Source: Akkermansiaceae bacterium UBA5689 | GTDB lineage: Bacteria > Verrucomicrobiota > Verrucomicrobiia > Verrucomicrobiales > Akkermansiaceae | Length of the DNA: 13,011 nt | Direction: 5' to 3' | Assembly: GCA_002420305.1 (NCBI GenBank) | Contig: DIHT01000041.1 | Location: forward strand, 2,196 to 15,206 | Shown here: piece by piece, positions 7,085 to 13,011 of the stretch | How positions within the stretch are numbered: the stretch's first letter is position 1 | Layout of the letters: every line of letters begins with the position of its first letter | Notes under the pieces: generated by a model | Database searches by the model: none | What the model was told of the DNA's origin: nothing | The model's input: the letters and a program-made list of their open reading frames with translations, nothing else | Position numbers and translations under genes: made by a program

Positions 7085-8527
7085 CTATCCTAAGATGTCG
7101 GAAGCGATTTCACCGTAAACGTCCGTGAGGCGAAAGTCCCTGCCATTATGCCGGTAAGTAAGTCTTTTGTGGTCGATTCCCAGAAGATGGAGAATGGTCG
7201 CGTGCAGGTCGTGGATCGTGCACCTGTTCTCAATGGCGTGATAACCGAATTCATCCGTACGGCCGTAGCGGAATCCGCGCTTCACACCGGCGCCCGCCAT
7301 CCACATCGTAAATCCGTCCGGATGGTGATCCCGGCCGACCGGCCCATTGCCCTGCTGGGTTGTCGGCGTGCGACCGAATTCTCCTCCCCAGAGAACCAGA
7401 GTGTCCTCGAGCAACCCTCTCGCCTTAAGGTCGAGAATCAGGCCGGTAATGGGTTTGTCAATCTGTCCGACATTAAGAGAGTGCCCCTTTTCGAGGTGGG
7501 AGTGCTGGTCCCATTGTTCATTATTGAATTTCAGTGAATGTGCATGGCTGACCTGAATGAACCGAACTCCCCGCTCTGCCAGTCTTCGAGCCATGATGCA
7601 CTCCCTTGCGAAGTTTTCCGTTCGGGCGTCGTCCATGCCATAGAGTTTGCGCGTTGCCTCGCTCTCGCCGGAGAGGTCCGTGGCCTCGGGCGCAGCCATT
7701 TGCATCCGAAAGGCAAGCTCGAAGCTTTTCATTCGGTCCTCGAGCAGAGCGCCTGCTTGGTCATCAGCTGACTGGCGCTCATGAATACGCCGTAGAAGCT
7801 CCAGTTGGAGAGACTGCTTCTGGCGGCTGATGCGCTCGTTGGTCATGTAGTGAAACCGTGCATCTCTTGCGGGACTGTTGGGATAGCCGGGAGTTCCGAG
7901 GGGGACCCCGCCAAACTCGGCTGGCAGGAAGGCCGGTCCGAAGTTGTCGGATCCCCCGTGCAGGGAGGTCGGGCAGATTGTGACGAAGCCGGGGAGATTG
8001 TTATTGTCGCTGCCCAGCCCGTAGTTGACCCACGCACCCATGCTGGGCCGCAGAAGTGCTTCGTCTCCGGTATGCATTTTCATGCATGCACCTCCGTGAG
8101 AAACATTTGTCTCGCACAGTGAGTGAATCATGCAGAGTTCGTCGGCCACCTTGGGCAGGTGCTGCCAGAGCTCGGACATCCAGTGCCCGGAATTTCCGAC
8201 CTGTCGCAGCGGCCACGGGGGTTTAAGCAGGTTGCCACGCTTTGCGAACTGGACCTTGCGTTCCGGAAAGGGAAGCGGTTTGCCGTTGAATTCCTCGAGC
8301 TTGGGTTTGTGATCAAAAAGATCTACATGGGAGGGGCCTCCGTGCATGAAGAGGAAAATGACCCTGCGTGCCCGGGCGGGAAACAGCGCCTGAGGTCGGA
8401 GCGGACCCGCCCCCTGAGACTGCTCTGCCAGAAGGGTGTTCAGGGCTAGCCCACCGAAGCCGAGAGCCATCTGCCCGAGGGCATTCCGGCGGGGCAGTGG
8501 ATTCGGGGAAGGAAGGTTGCCACTCAT
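7085..8527 (-). CDS. DUF1501 family Tat-exported protein
   Basis: A 480-residue DUF1501 protein, a family related in fold to alkaline phosphatases and sulfatases but with no established reaction. A twin-arginine type signal lies near the start (LPRRNALGQMALGFGG, 11-26), with less than ideal residues after the arginines. The conserved metal-site-like segment is FLFMHGGPSHVDLFD (58-72), giving His62, His67, Asp69 and Asp72. The second hallmark is WGGEFGRTP followed by GRDHHPDGF in the C-terminal third. The end, THDLHATILHLLG-like in pattern and closing with DVYGEIASDILG, is typical of the family, so the gene is full length. Its ATG overlaps the stop of the PSD1 gene by 4 nt (ATGA), which shows translational coupling and fixes the start. 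DUF1501 and PSD1 genes are routinely paired in Planctomycetota and Verrucomicrobiota, which suggests one functional unit. Confidence 0.93.
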   Translation of the reverse strand: MSGNLPSPNPLPRRNALGQMALGFGGLALNTLLAEQSQGAGPLRPQALFPARARRVIFLFMHGGPSHVDLFDHKPKLEEFNGKPLPFPERKVQFAKRGNLLKPPWPLRQVGNSGHWMSELWQHLPKVADELCMIHSLCETNVSHGGACMKMHTGDEALLRPSMGAWVNYGLGSDNNNLPGFVTICPTSLHGGSDNFGPAFLPAEFGGVPLGTPGYPNSPARDARFHYMTNERISRQKQSLQLELLRRIHERQSADDQAGALLEDRMKSFELAFRMQMAAPEATDLSGESEATRKLYGMDDARTENFARECIMARRLAERGVRFIQVSHAHSLKFNNEQWDQHSHLEKGHSLNVGQIDKPITGLILDLKARGLLEDTLVLWGGEFGRTPTTQQGNGPVGRDHHPDGFTMWMAGAGVKRGFRYGRTDEFGYHAIENRCTIHDLHATILHLLGIDHKRLTYRHNGRDFRLTDVYGEIASDILG

Positions 8528-10863
8528 CGCAGGTAAAGAAATTCGTTGGAGATGAGAAGTGTATGACAGAGCAGGGCCCAGGCTTGGGGTCCATCGTTGC
8601 CTGCCTCTCTGAGAAAGACCTGGGCCTCCGAGCGTTCCTCCCTGGTCACCGGCCGGGAGAAGAGGCGCAGATATAATTCGTGCAGGGGATCTTCATGAGA
8701 TTGAATCTGTCGGGCGATAACGGCCGATTGGTTGATAAGAAATGAGCTGTTTAGCATGAGGAGGGCCTGAGTCGCTACCGTGCTGCTGCCGCGCCGGCCC
8801 GTGGGTGCCGTCGGATTGGGAAAATCGAGGAGGCTGAGAAAGTCGTAGACGTGACTGCGCACCACTGGGAGGTAGATGCTTCGGTGTTGAGCATCCTCAT
8901 AGATTTTTCGATTTTTGACGATGTCAGCAGGTGAGGGGTCCTGAGCCTTAACCTTTGGCGGAGGCCCCGTGGGGGCCTCTCGAACGAGGGATCCTGAGAC
9001 TGCGAGGACCGCATCGCGGAAGACTTCCGCTTCCATCCGTCGCAGCCCGCGACCTCCTTGTCCGCCGGAAATTTGATAGGTGTTTGAAAGCATAATATGG
9101 CGGTGAAGTTTCTTAAGTGACCACCCACTCTGGAGAAAATAGTGTGTGAGGTAGTCGAGAAGGGGCTGGTTTTCAGGGGTGTTTCCAGTGGTGCCAAAGT
9201 TGTCCGGAGTAGAGACAAGGCCCTCACCGAAGAGCCAGTGCCAAACCCGGTTGACCATTACCCTCGCTGTGAGTGGGTGAGCGGGTGAGGTCATCCATTC
9301 TGCAAGTTCAAGGCGACCGCTTTGGTTTGTGATTTTGCCTGGTCGAGGGGGTGCTCCAACAGAGGTGAGGAAGCCTCGCGGAACTGCGTCTCCGAGCTCG
9401 TGTGGATTCCCTCTGACATTGATCCGCGAGTCCGCGATTTTTCCATCTCTCACAGCCATGACCTTGGGGAGCTCTTTCTTTTTGCCTGTTTGCAGGGCTG
9501 ATACCTCAGTTTGAAGGCCTTCTATTTTTTTGAGGAGAGCAGTGGCCTGTTCTGGGTTCCGGACGGGGATCAACTTGAGCTTGTCGAGATGCGACATCAT
9601 TGGCTCTGACTCGAGCCGGAGGATTTGTTTGCCCATCTGAAGGAGCAGAAGACCTTCGGCATGCCAGCTCTGGTCGGAGGGCATCCAACCTCCGGTCACC
9701 TGGGAGATAGCGTCTTTCAGCTCAACCGAGCCGTCGATGAGCACACGGCCGGGTCGAGAGGAGGCGGCCGCATAGCGTAAGGAGAGCTGATAGGTCCCCT
9801 GACGCGGGATATCGATGTCGTATTCTACATAATTGCGCTGCGCTCCCGGGTCCGAGATTATACCGATTCCCGCTCCGTAGTTGTCACGGTCGACGATAAT
9901 ATTACCCCGAGCATGGTCCTCCGCTTCCCATTCGATGGCCCCCTTTTGATTTCGGAGGGCTTCCAAGGCCTGCTCCTGCAGTTCGATTTCCTTTTTCAGA
10001 TCTTCTGTCCGCTCGTGGCGCGCTTTTCGGGCTGCGGCTGAGTCCGGGGTATGCAATTCTCGGTCCTCGATCTTGGTGCTATGGAAGATTCCGGCAAGAG
10101 CGTAGTAATCTCGTTCCGATACGGGATCAAACTTGTGGTCGTGGCATCGGGCACAGCCGAGGGAGAGGGCAAGGAAGACTCGCCCCATCGTATCAATCTG
10201 CTCGTCGACGATATCTGCACGCTTTTTGACCGGGTCCTTTTCGGCGAGAATCTTAGTTCCGATCGCGAGGAAACCGGTGGCGGCAATGCTCCCGGCCCGC
10301 TCTGGATCCATGAGGTCTCCTGATAACTGCTCGCGGACGAACTGATTGTAGGGCAGGTCACGGTTAAAGGCGCTGATGACCCAGTTACGATAGCGCCACG
10401 CGAACGGATAGGCGTGATTCTCGTCACCACCGTTCGAGTCCCCGTAGCGCGCTAGGTCGAGCCAATGCCGTCCCCAGCGCTCTCCATAGTGTGGAGAAGC
10501 CAGCAGGTGGTCGACCACCTTCTCCCAGGAACCGGGTGACTGGTCTCTCAGGAAGGCTTCGATCTCAGCTGGCGCGGGAGGAAGTCCAATCAGGTCAAAG
10601 TAGGCGCGGCGGATGAGAGTAAGCCGTTCAGCGCGAGGTATGGAGGCAATGGATTCTCCCTCACTGTGAGCTAGAGTAAAGCGATCAAGATCGTTCTGAA
10701 CCCACTCTTGATGGTCTACCTTCGGGGGTGTCGCCGGCAGCAGTGGCTGGAATGCCCAATGCACACCCTCTCCACCCAAGGCGGTGAGGGAGGCGAAGAG
10801 AAGAGCTGGATAAGCCAGCAGGAGGGCTATGCGACACGGGTTGATGGCCCTTTCCCTTACCAC
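8524..10863 (-). CDS. PSD1 family protein: DUF1549 and DUF1553 around a CBM-like insert
   Basis: A 779-residue secreted protein. A signal peptide (about 1-31) is followed directly by HWAFQP (35-40), the usual opening of the DUF1549 (PSCyt2) region, so the N-terminal PSCyt1 heme domain found in many relatives is absent. DUF1549 spans about 55-265 and ends with the heme-type motif CARCH (237-241) in GCARCHDHKFDP. A charged, probably coiled-coil stretch (280-312) leads into a beta-rich insert at about 312-420 (EAEDHARG at 314; YVEYDIDIPRQGTYQLSLRY, 345-364) that resembles CBM6/35-type carbohydrate-binding domains. A second helix follows (437-460). DUF1553 occupies about 515-770 (HPLTARVMVNRVWHWLFG, 529-546). 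The reaction is unknown. The start is GTG10863: the in-frame upstream region reaches a TAA within 13 codons without an ATG. It overlaps the DUF1501 gene by 4 nt. Confidence 0.93.
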   Translation of the reverse strand: MVRERAINPCRIALLLAYPALLFASLTALGGEGVHWAFQPLLPATPPKVDHQEWVQNDLDRFTLAHSEGESIASIPRAERLTLIRRAYFDLIGLPPAPAEIEAFLRDQSPGSWEKVVDHLLASPHYGERWGRHWLDLARYGDSNGGDENHAYPFAWRYRNWVISAFNRDLPYNQFVREQLSGDLMDPERAGSIAATGFLAIGTKILAEKDPVKKRADIVDEQIDTMGRVFLALSLGCARCHDHKFDPVSERDYYALAGIFHSTKIEDRELHTPDSAAARKARHERTEDLKKEIELQEQALEALRNQKGAIEWEAEDHARGNIIVDRDNYGAGIGIISDPGAQRNYVEYDIDIPRQGTYQLSLRYAAASSRPGRVLIDGSVELKDAISQVTGGWMPSDQSWHAEGLLLLQMGKQILRLESEPMMSHLDKLKLIPVRNPEQATALLKKIEGLQTEVSALQTGKKKELPKVMAVRDGKIADSRINVRGNPHELGDAVPRGFLTSVGAPPRPGKITNQSGRLELAEWMTSPAHPLTARVMVNRVWHWLFGEGLVSTPDNFGTTGNTPENQPLLDYLTHYFLQSGWSLKKLHRHIMLSNTYQISGGQGGRGLRRMEAEVFRDAVLAVSGSLVREAPTGPPPKVKAQDPSPADIVKNRKIYEDAQHRSIYLPVVRSHVYDFLSLLDFPNPTAPTGRRGSSTVATQALLMLNSSFLINQSAVIARQIQSHEDPLHELYLRLFSRPVTREERSEAQVFLREAGNDGPQAWALLCHTLLISNEFLYLR

Positions 10864-10879
10864 ACATCTCTGAATCCGG

Positions 10880-10900
10880 AAAATCGGGATTACAGATTTT
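10880..10900. repeat. AT-rich inverted repeat upstream of the PSD1 gene
   Basis: AAAATC (10880-10885) and GATTTT (10895-10900) form perfect 6-base arms around 9 bases, and a smaller palindrome, AATCGGGATT (10882-10891), is nested in the left half. The site lies 17-37 bases upstream of the GTG start of the PSD1 gene, where an operator or leader hairpin could act on the PSD1-DUF1501 pair. No convincing -35/-10 pair was found in the 115-base gap, so the assignment is tentative. Confidence 0.25.
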
Positions 10901-10978
10901 TAAGATCGAGCGAGAAGAGTAGCGCGAGACAGAATTACCCGGAAGGCCCCGGCAGTTGTTGCGCTGCGCGTGGATATT

Positions 10979-12328
10979 TTATTTGGCTTTCTCCCTGAGC
11001 TCTTCCCAGCGTTTCCTCATTTCGATGAGCTTCTTGCGATGAGAGGGGCTTTTCACGAGATTCGTGCGCTCCATGGGATCAGACTGAAGATCGTAGAGCT
11101 CTTCAACCCCGGGTTTTGGAGCCAACCAATGAATGTATTTCCAACGCTGGCCGCGCACTGCCTCTGATTCGGGAATCCGGTTCGGGATGAAATGGTGTTC
11201 GTAAAAAAAATCTCGCCGCCAGCCCTCGGAAGAGCCTGAGAGGAGAGGTGAGAGAGTTCGCCCCTGCATTTCTTCAGGTGCGGGTATGCCGGCATAGGAG
11301 AGAATGGTGGGAGCCATATCGATATTAAGGGCGAGTTCGTCGAGAGGCTGTTTCCTCGCTCCCTCATCTCGGGGATCGTGAATAACGAGGGGAATCCGGA
11401 TCGATTCCTCGTGGGCAAACCATTTTCCAGCGAGACCTCTCTCCCCGAGATAGAACCCATGATCAGAGGTAAAGATGATCACAGTATTTTCGGCCATCCC
11501 GTGTTTCTTGAGGGCCTCCCTCATCCGACCCACTTCCCGGTCCACCCCAAAGAGGAGTCGGTAGTAGTCCTTGACGGTTTCCTGATAGAGCTTGGGAGAA
11601 AAGCGGATTTCCCAGCGTCGCCGGGATTCAGATGTTTGCAGGGGTTCATGGAGGGCCTGAAAGATCGCGGGATCCGAAAGCGGAGCCGCCGGGATCGTCG
11701 TTCCGGAGAACATATTTTCGTCGCGTGCGTCCGGGGGGAACTGTCGTTTCGCCCCATCCTGGCAGTGGACAGCCTTGAAGCTGACAGACAGGCACCAGGG
11801 CTTGTCCGCCGGAACGGTGCGAAGGAATTCGAGGGATTGATCACCCTGGAGAGAGGTGAGGTGCTGGTTGTTGGGGCGCTTCGGATCGAGAAAGCGTCCC
11901 TGGCCGGCAAAGCCGCGCCAGAAATCAAAGGTCTTGCGTGCCTCGGCCATTTTGTTTCCGACCCCATATTTTCCGATGAATCCGGTATGGTAGCCAGCGG
12001 TTTTCAGAAGGTGAGGGTAGGATTTGCCCCATGCAGTTTCCGTGAACTCAGTCCGGAAATCATGAATCTTATGACGAGCCTCATACTGACCGGTGAAGAT
12101 GCTCGCTCGGCTTACCATGCAGATCGCCGTGGTAACAAAGGCGTTCTTGAACACATGGCTTTCCGCGGCAAGACGGTCGAGGTGAGGAGTACGACAAATC
12201 TTATGCCCCGCGAAACCAAAGGTGTCGTGCCGAAGGTCATCGACGAGAAGAAAGAGGATATTGGGCCGGGCTGCCGCAGGGAAGAGGGAGGTGAGTTGGA
12301 AGAGGAGCAGGAGAACGACGATCCGCAT
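10979..12328 (-). CDS. Sulfatase 3: sulfatase-family protein with atypical CMVSR motif
   Basis: A 449-residue protein of the type I sulfatase family. The signal peptide covers about 1-20 (cleavage near AAA-R). Metal ligands Asp30-Asp31 sit in NILFLLVDDLRHDTFGF (23-39). The formylglycine region reads CMVSR (70-74), followed by ASIFTGQY; the usual proline is Val72. Other segments are GFIGKYGVG (116-124, Lys120), SFKAVHCQD (183-191, His188), FTSDHGFYLGERG (286-298, Asp289/His290) and GKWFAHEESIRIP (301-313, Lys302). Apart from the proline, the catalytic set is complete. The layout recalls the N-acetylglucosamine-6-sulfatase-like group, a tentative placement; the substrate is unknown. ATG12328 starts the signal peptide; only a weak GTGAG precedes it. 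It lies 73 bases after ruvX and 115 bases before the PSD1 gene, and is the first gene of the accessory cluster. Confidence 0.9.
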   Translation of the reverse strand: MRIVVLLLLFQLTSLFPAAARPNILFLLVDDLRHDTFGFAGHKICRTPHLDRLAAESHVFKNAFVTTAICMVSRASIFTGQYEARHKIHDFRTEFTETAWGKSYPHLLKTAGYHTGFIGKYGVGNKMAEARKTFDFWRGFAGQGRFLDPKRPNNQHLTSLQGDQSLEFLRTVPADKPWCLSVSFKAVHCQDGAKRQFPPDARDENMFSGTTIPAAPLSDPAIFQALHEPLQTSESRRRWEIRFSPKLYQETVKDYYRLLFGVDREVGRMREALKKHGMAENTVIIFTSDHGFYLGERGLAGKWFAHEESIRIPLVIHDPRDEGARKQPLDELALNIDMAPTILSYAGIPAPEEMQGRTLSPLLSGSSEGWRRDFFYEHHFIPNRIPESEAVRGQRWKYIHWLAPKPGVEELYDLQSDPMERTNLVKSPSHRKKLIEMRKRWEELREKAK

Positions 12329-12401
12329 ACAATCTCACTATCGCTGAGCGGATACGGACGCCATCAAAAACGCACTCTTGAACTTCAGAAGCCGCTCCTG
12401 C

Positions 12402-12827
12402 TCAACCGCATTCATTTTCGTCCAGCCAGCCGTTCAGAATTTCCAGCGCAGCGACCTGGTCAACAATATCACGCTGGGCTCTGGTGTCTTTACCGGCTTC
12501 CCGCAGTTTCTCAGAGGCAGTTGTCGTCGTGAGCCGCTCGTCGCTGTACTCCAACCGAATGTTGGGAATTTTCTCGGTGAGCGCATTCCCAAAGTTTCGT
12601 ACCCGCTGGGCGGCCTCGCCCTCGCTGCCGTCGAGTCTCAGGGGAAGGCCGAGAATAATGAGCGACACATTCCGTTGTGCGGCGATCTCTGGAATTCTTT
12701 TCAAGGGATCAGTCCTGCTGATATGAATGGTCTCAACGGGATGAGAGGCAATTCCAAGCTCATCCGTAGCAGCAATCCCAATGCGGGACTGGCCGTGGTC
12801 GATAGCGAGAATCGGATGAGGAGTCAT
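12402..12827 (-). CDS. ruvX: RuvX/YqgF Holliday-junction resolvase-like nuclease
   Basis: A 141-residue cytoplasmic protein of the YqgF/RuvX family, which has an RNase H-like fold and is linked to Holliday-junction resolution and 16S rRNA 5' processing. The family motifs are all present: ILAIDHGQSRIGIAATD (6-22) with Asp10, IILGLPLRLDG (57-67), YSDERLTT (94-101) with Glu97, and RDIVDQVAALEIL (119-131) with Asp123. These give the three acidic residues expected in the active site. Length is normal for the family. ATG12827 places Asp10 at the usual distance from the start. The gene begins 25 bases after the guanylyltransferase-like gene stops and is probably co-transcribed with it. This is a conserved housekeeping gene and marks where the accessory sulfatase cluster begins. 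Confidence 0.95.
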   Translation of the reverse strand: MTPHPILAIDHGQSRIGIAATDELGIASHPVETIHISRTDPLKRIPEIAAQRNVSLIILGLPLRLDGSEGEAAQRVRNFGNALTEKIPNIRLEYSDERLTTTTASEKLREAGKDTRAQRDIVDQVAALEILNGWLDENECG

Positions 12828-12852
12828 CTACAGAGGAAACTCGAGCCTTTGC

Positions 12853-13011
12853 CTAGAGCAGGTTTTCCGGGAGCAGTCCAACCACCTTTTTAATTTCGTC
12901 CGCACGTTCGCGGTCGGCAACTAGAATGGCATCATCAGTTTGCACGATGATCAGGTTGTCCACCCCGAGGAGAGCGATGTGCTTATCTTGCGAGCTGAAG
13001 ACAATATTATT
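12853..13011 (-). CDS. Mannose-1-phosphate guanylyltransferase-like protein, C-terminal fragment
   Basis: Only the last 52 codons and the TAG stop (12855-12853) are in the window; the gene continues beyond 13011. The frame is open to the edge. The visible end, with IALLGVDNLIIVQTDDAILV and then DRERADEIKKVV, matches the C-terminal end of the nucleotidyltransferase domain of GDP-mannose pyrophosphorylases. These enzymes join mannose-1-phosphate and GTP to form GDP-mannose, a cytoplasmic precursor for surface polysaccharides. A related sugar-phosphate nucleotidyltransferase cannot be excluded from so short a piece. ruvX follows after 25 bases on the same strand. Confidence 0.75.
   Translation of the reverse strand, partial: NNIVFSSQDKHIALLGVDNLIIVQTDDAILVADRERADEIKKVVGLLPENLL

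Noticed and set aside
6903..7118. 71-codon plus-strand open frame in the gap between DUF1501 and sulfatase 2
   Set aside because: It runs into the 3' end of the DUF1501 gene on the other strand, has no ribosome site or recognisable motif, and the minus-strand frame in the same gap fits the surrounding operon better.
10938..10952. GC-rich CCCGG repeats as an intrinsic terminator after sulfatase 3
   Set aside because: The stem would be about 4 pairs made of self-complementary CCGG, with no T-run after it.
11378..12532. 384-codon plus-strand open frame
   Set aside because: It lies antisense over sulfatase 3 and part of ruvX, whose motifs are unmistakable on the minus strand. The plus-strand translation shows no recognisable domain and crosses a gene boundary.
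1..13011. Defence system, CRISPR array, prophage or transposon
   Set aside because: No spaced repeats, transposase or integrase motifs, nuclease-helicase genes or terminal inverted repeats were seen. All genes are explained as sulfatase-cluster or housekeeping genes.

Overview
The window looks like a sulfatase and heme-protein gene cluster from the chromosome of a PVC-superphylum bacterium (Verrucomicrobiota or Planctomycetota). Three exported sulfatases lie beside DUF1501, DUF1549/DUF1553 (PSD1), DUF1552 and DUF1592-type proteins, a combination that is characteristic of those phyla. The sequence alone does not settle which phylum. Every supported gene is on the minus strand, so transcription runs from high to low coordinates, and coding density is high. 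No tRNA, rRNA, CRISPR array, insertion sequence or integrase was seen, and no gene-free stretch exceeds about 190 bases.

In transcription order, the window opens with the last 52 codons of a mannose-1-phosphate guanylyltransferase-like gene (12853-13011). The Holliday-junction resolvase-like gene ruvX follows (12402-12827). These are ordinary chromosomal genes and mark the edge of the accessory cluster. Then come sulfatase 3 (10979-12328), a PSD1 heme protein (8524-10863) overlapping by 4 nt a Tat-exported DUF1501 protein (7085-8527), a short unassigned open frame (6893-7063), sulfatase 2 (5445-6896), sulfatase 1 (3879-5387), a 157-nt gap carrying the best promoter of the window (about 3777-3804), a large DUF1592-type cytochrome with a PA14 insert (1430-3721), and a Tat-exported DUF1552 protein (90-1409). 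The last 89 bases hold a 7-bp tandem repeat at the window edge.

All seven accessory proteins carry an export signal, Sec-like or twin-arginine, so the system should work in the periplasm or at the cell surface. The sulfatases probably strip sulfate esters, or N-sulfate in the case of sulfatase 2, from a sulfated glycan. The two heme-protein/Tat-protein pairs have no established biochemical role. Their carbohydrate-binding-like inserts (PA14 in one, a CBM6/35-like beta-domain in the other) and their position around the sulfatases suggest a job on the same substrate. No glycoside hydrolase, lyase, transporter or formylglycine-generating enzyme lies in the window, so the substrate cannot be named.

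The points most worth a second look are: the parallel design of the two heme/Tat pairs around the sulfatases; the non-standard formylglycine motif of sulfatase 3 (CMVSR); the SEQG metal-site segment of sulfatase 2; the unassigned frame that ends in a GTGA overlap with sulfatase 2; and a perfect -10 box with a palindrome in its spacer upstream of the DUF1592 gene.
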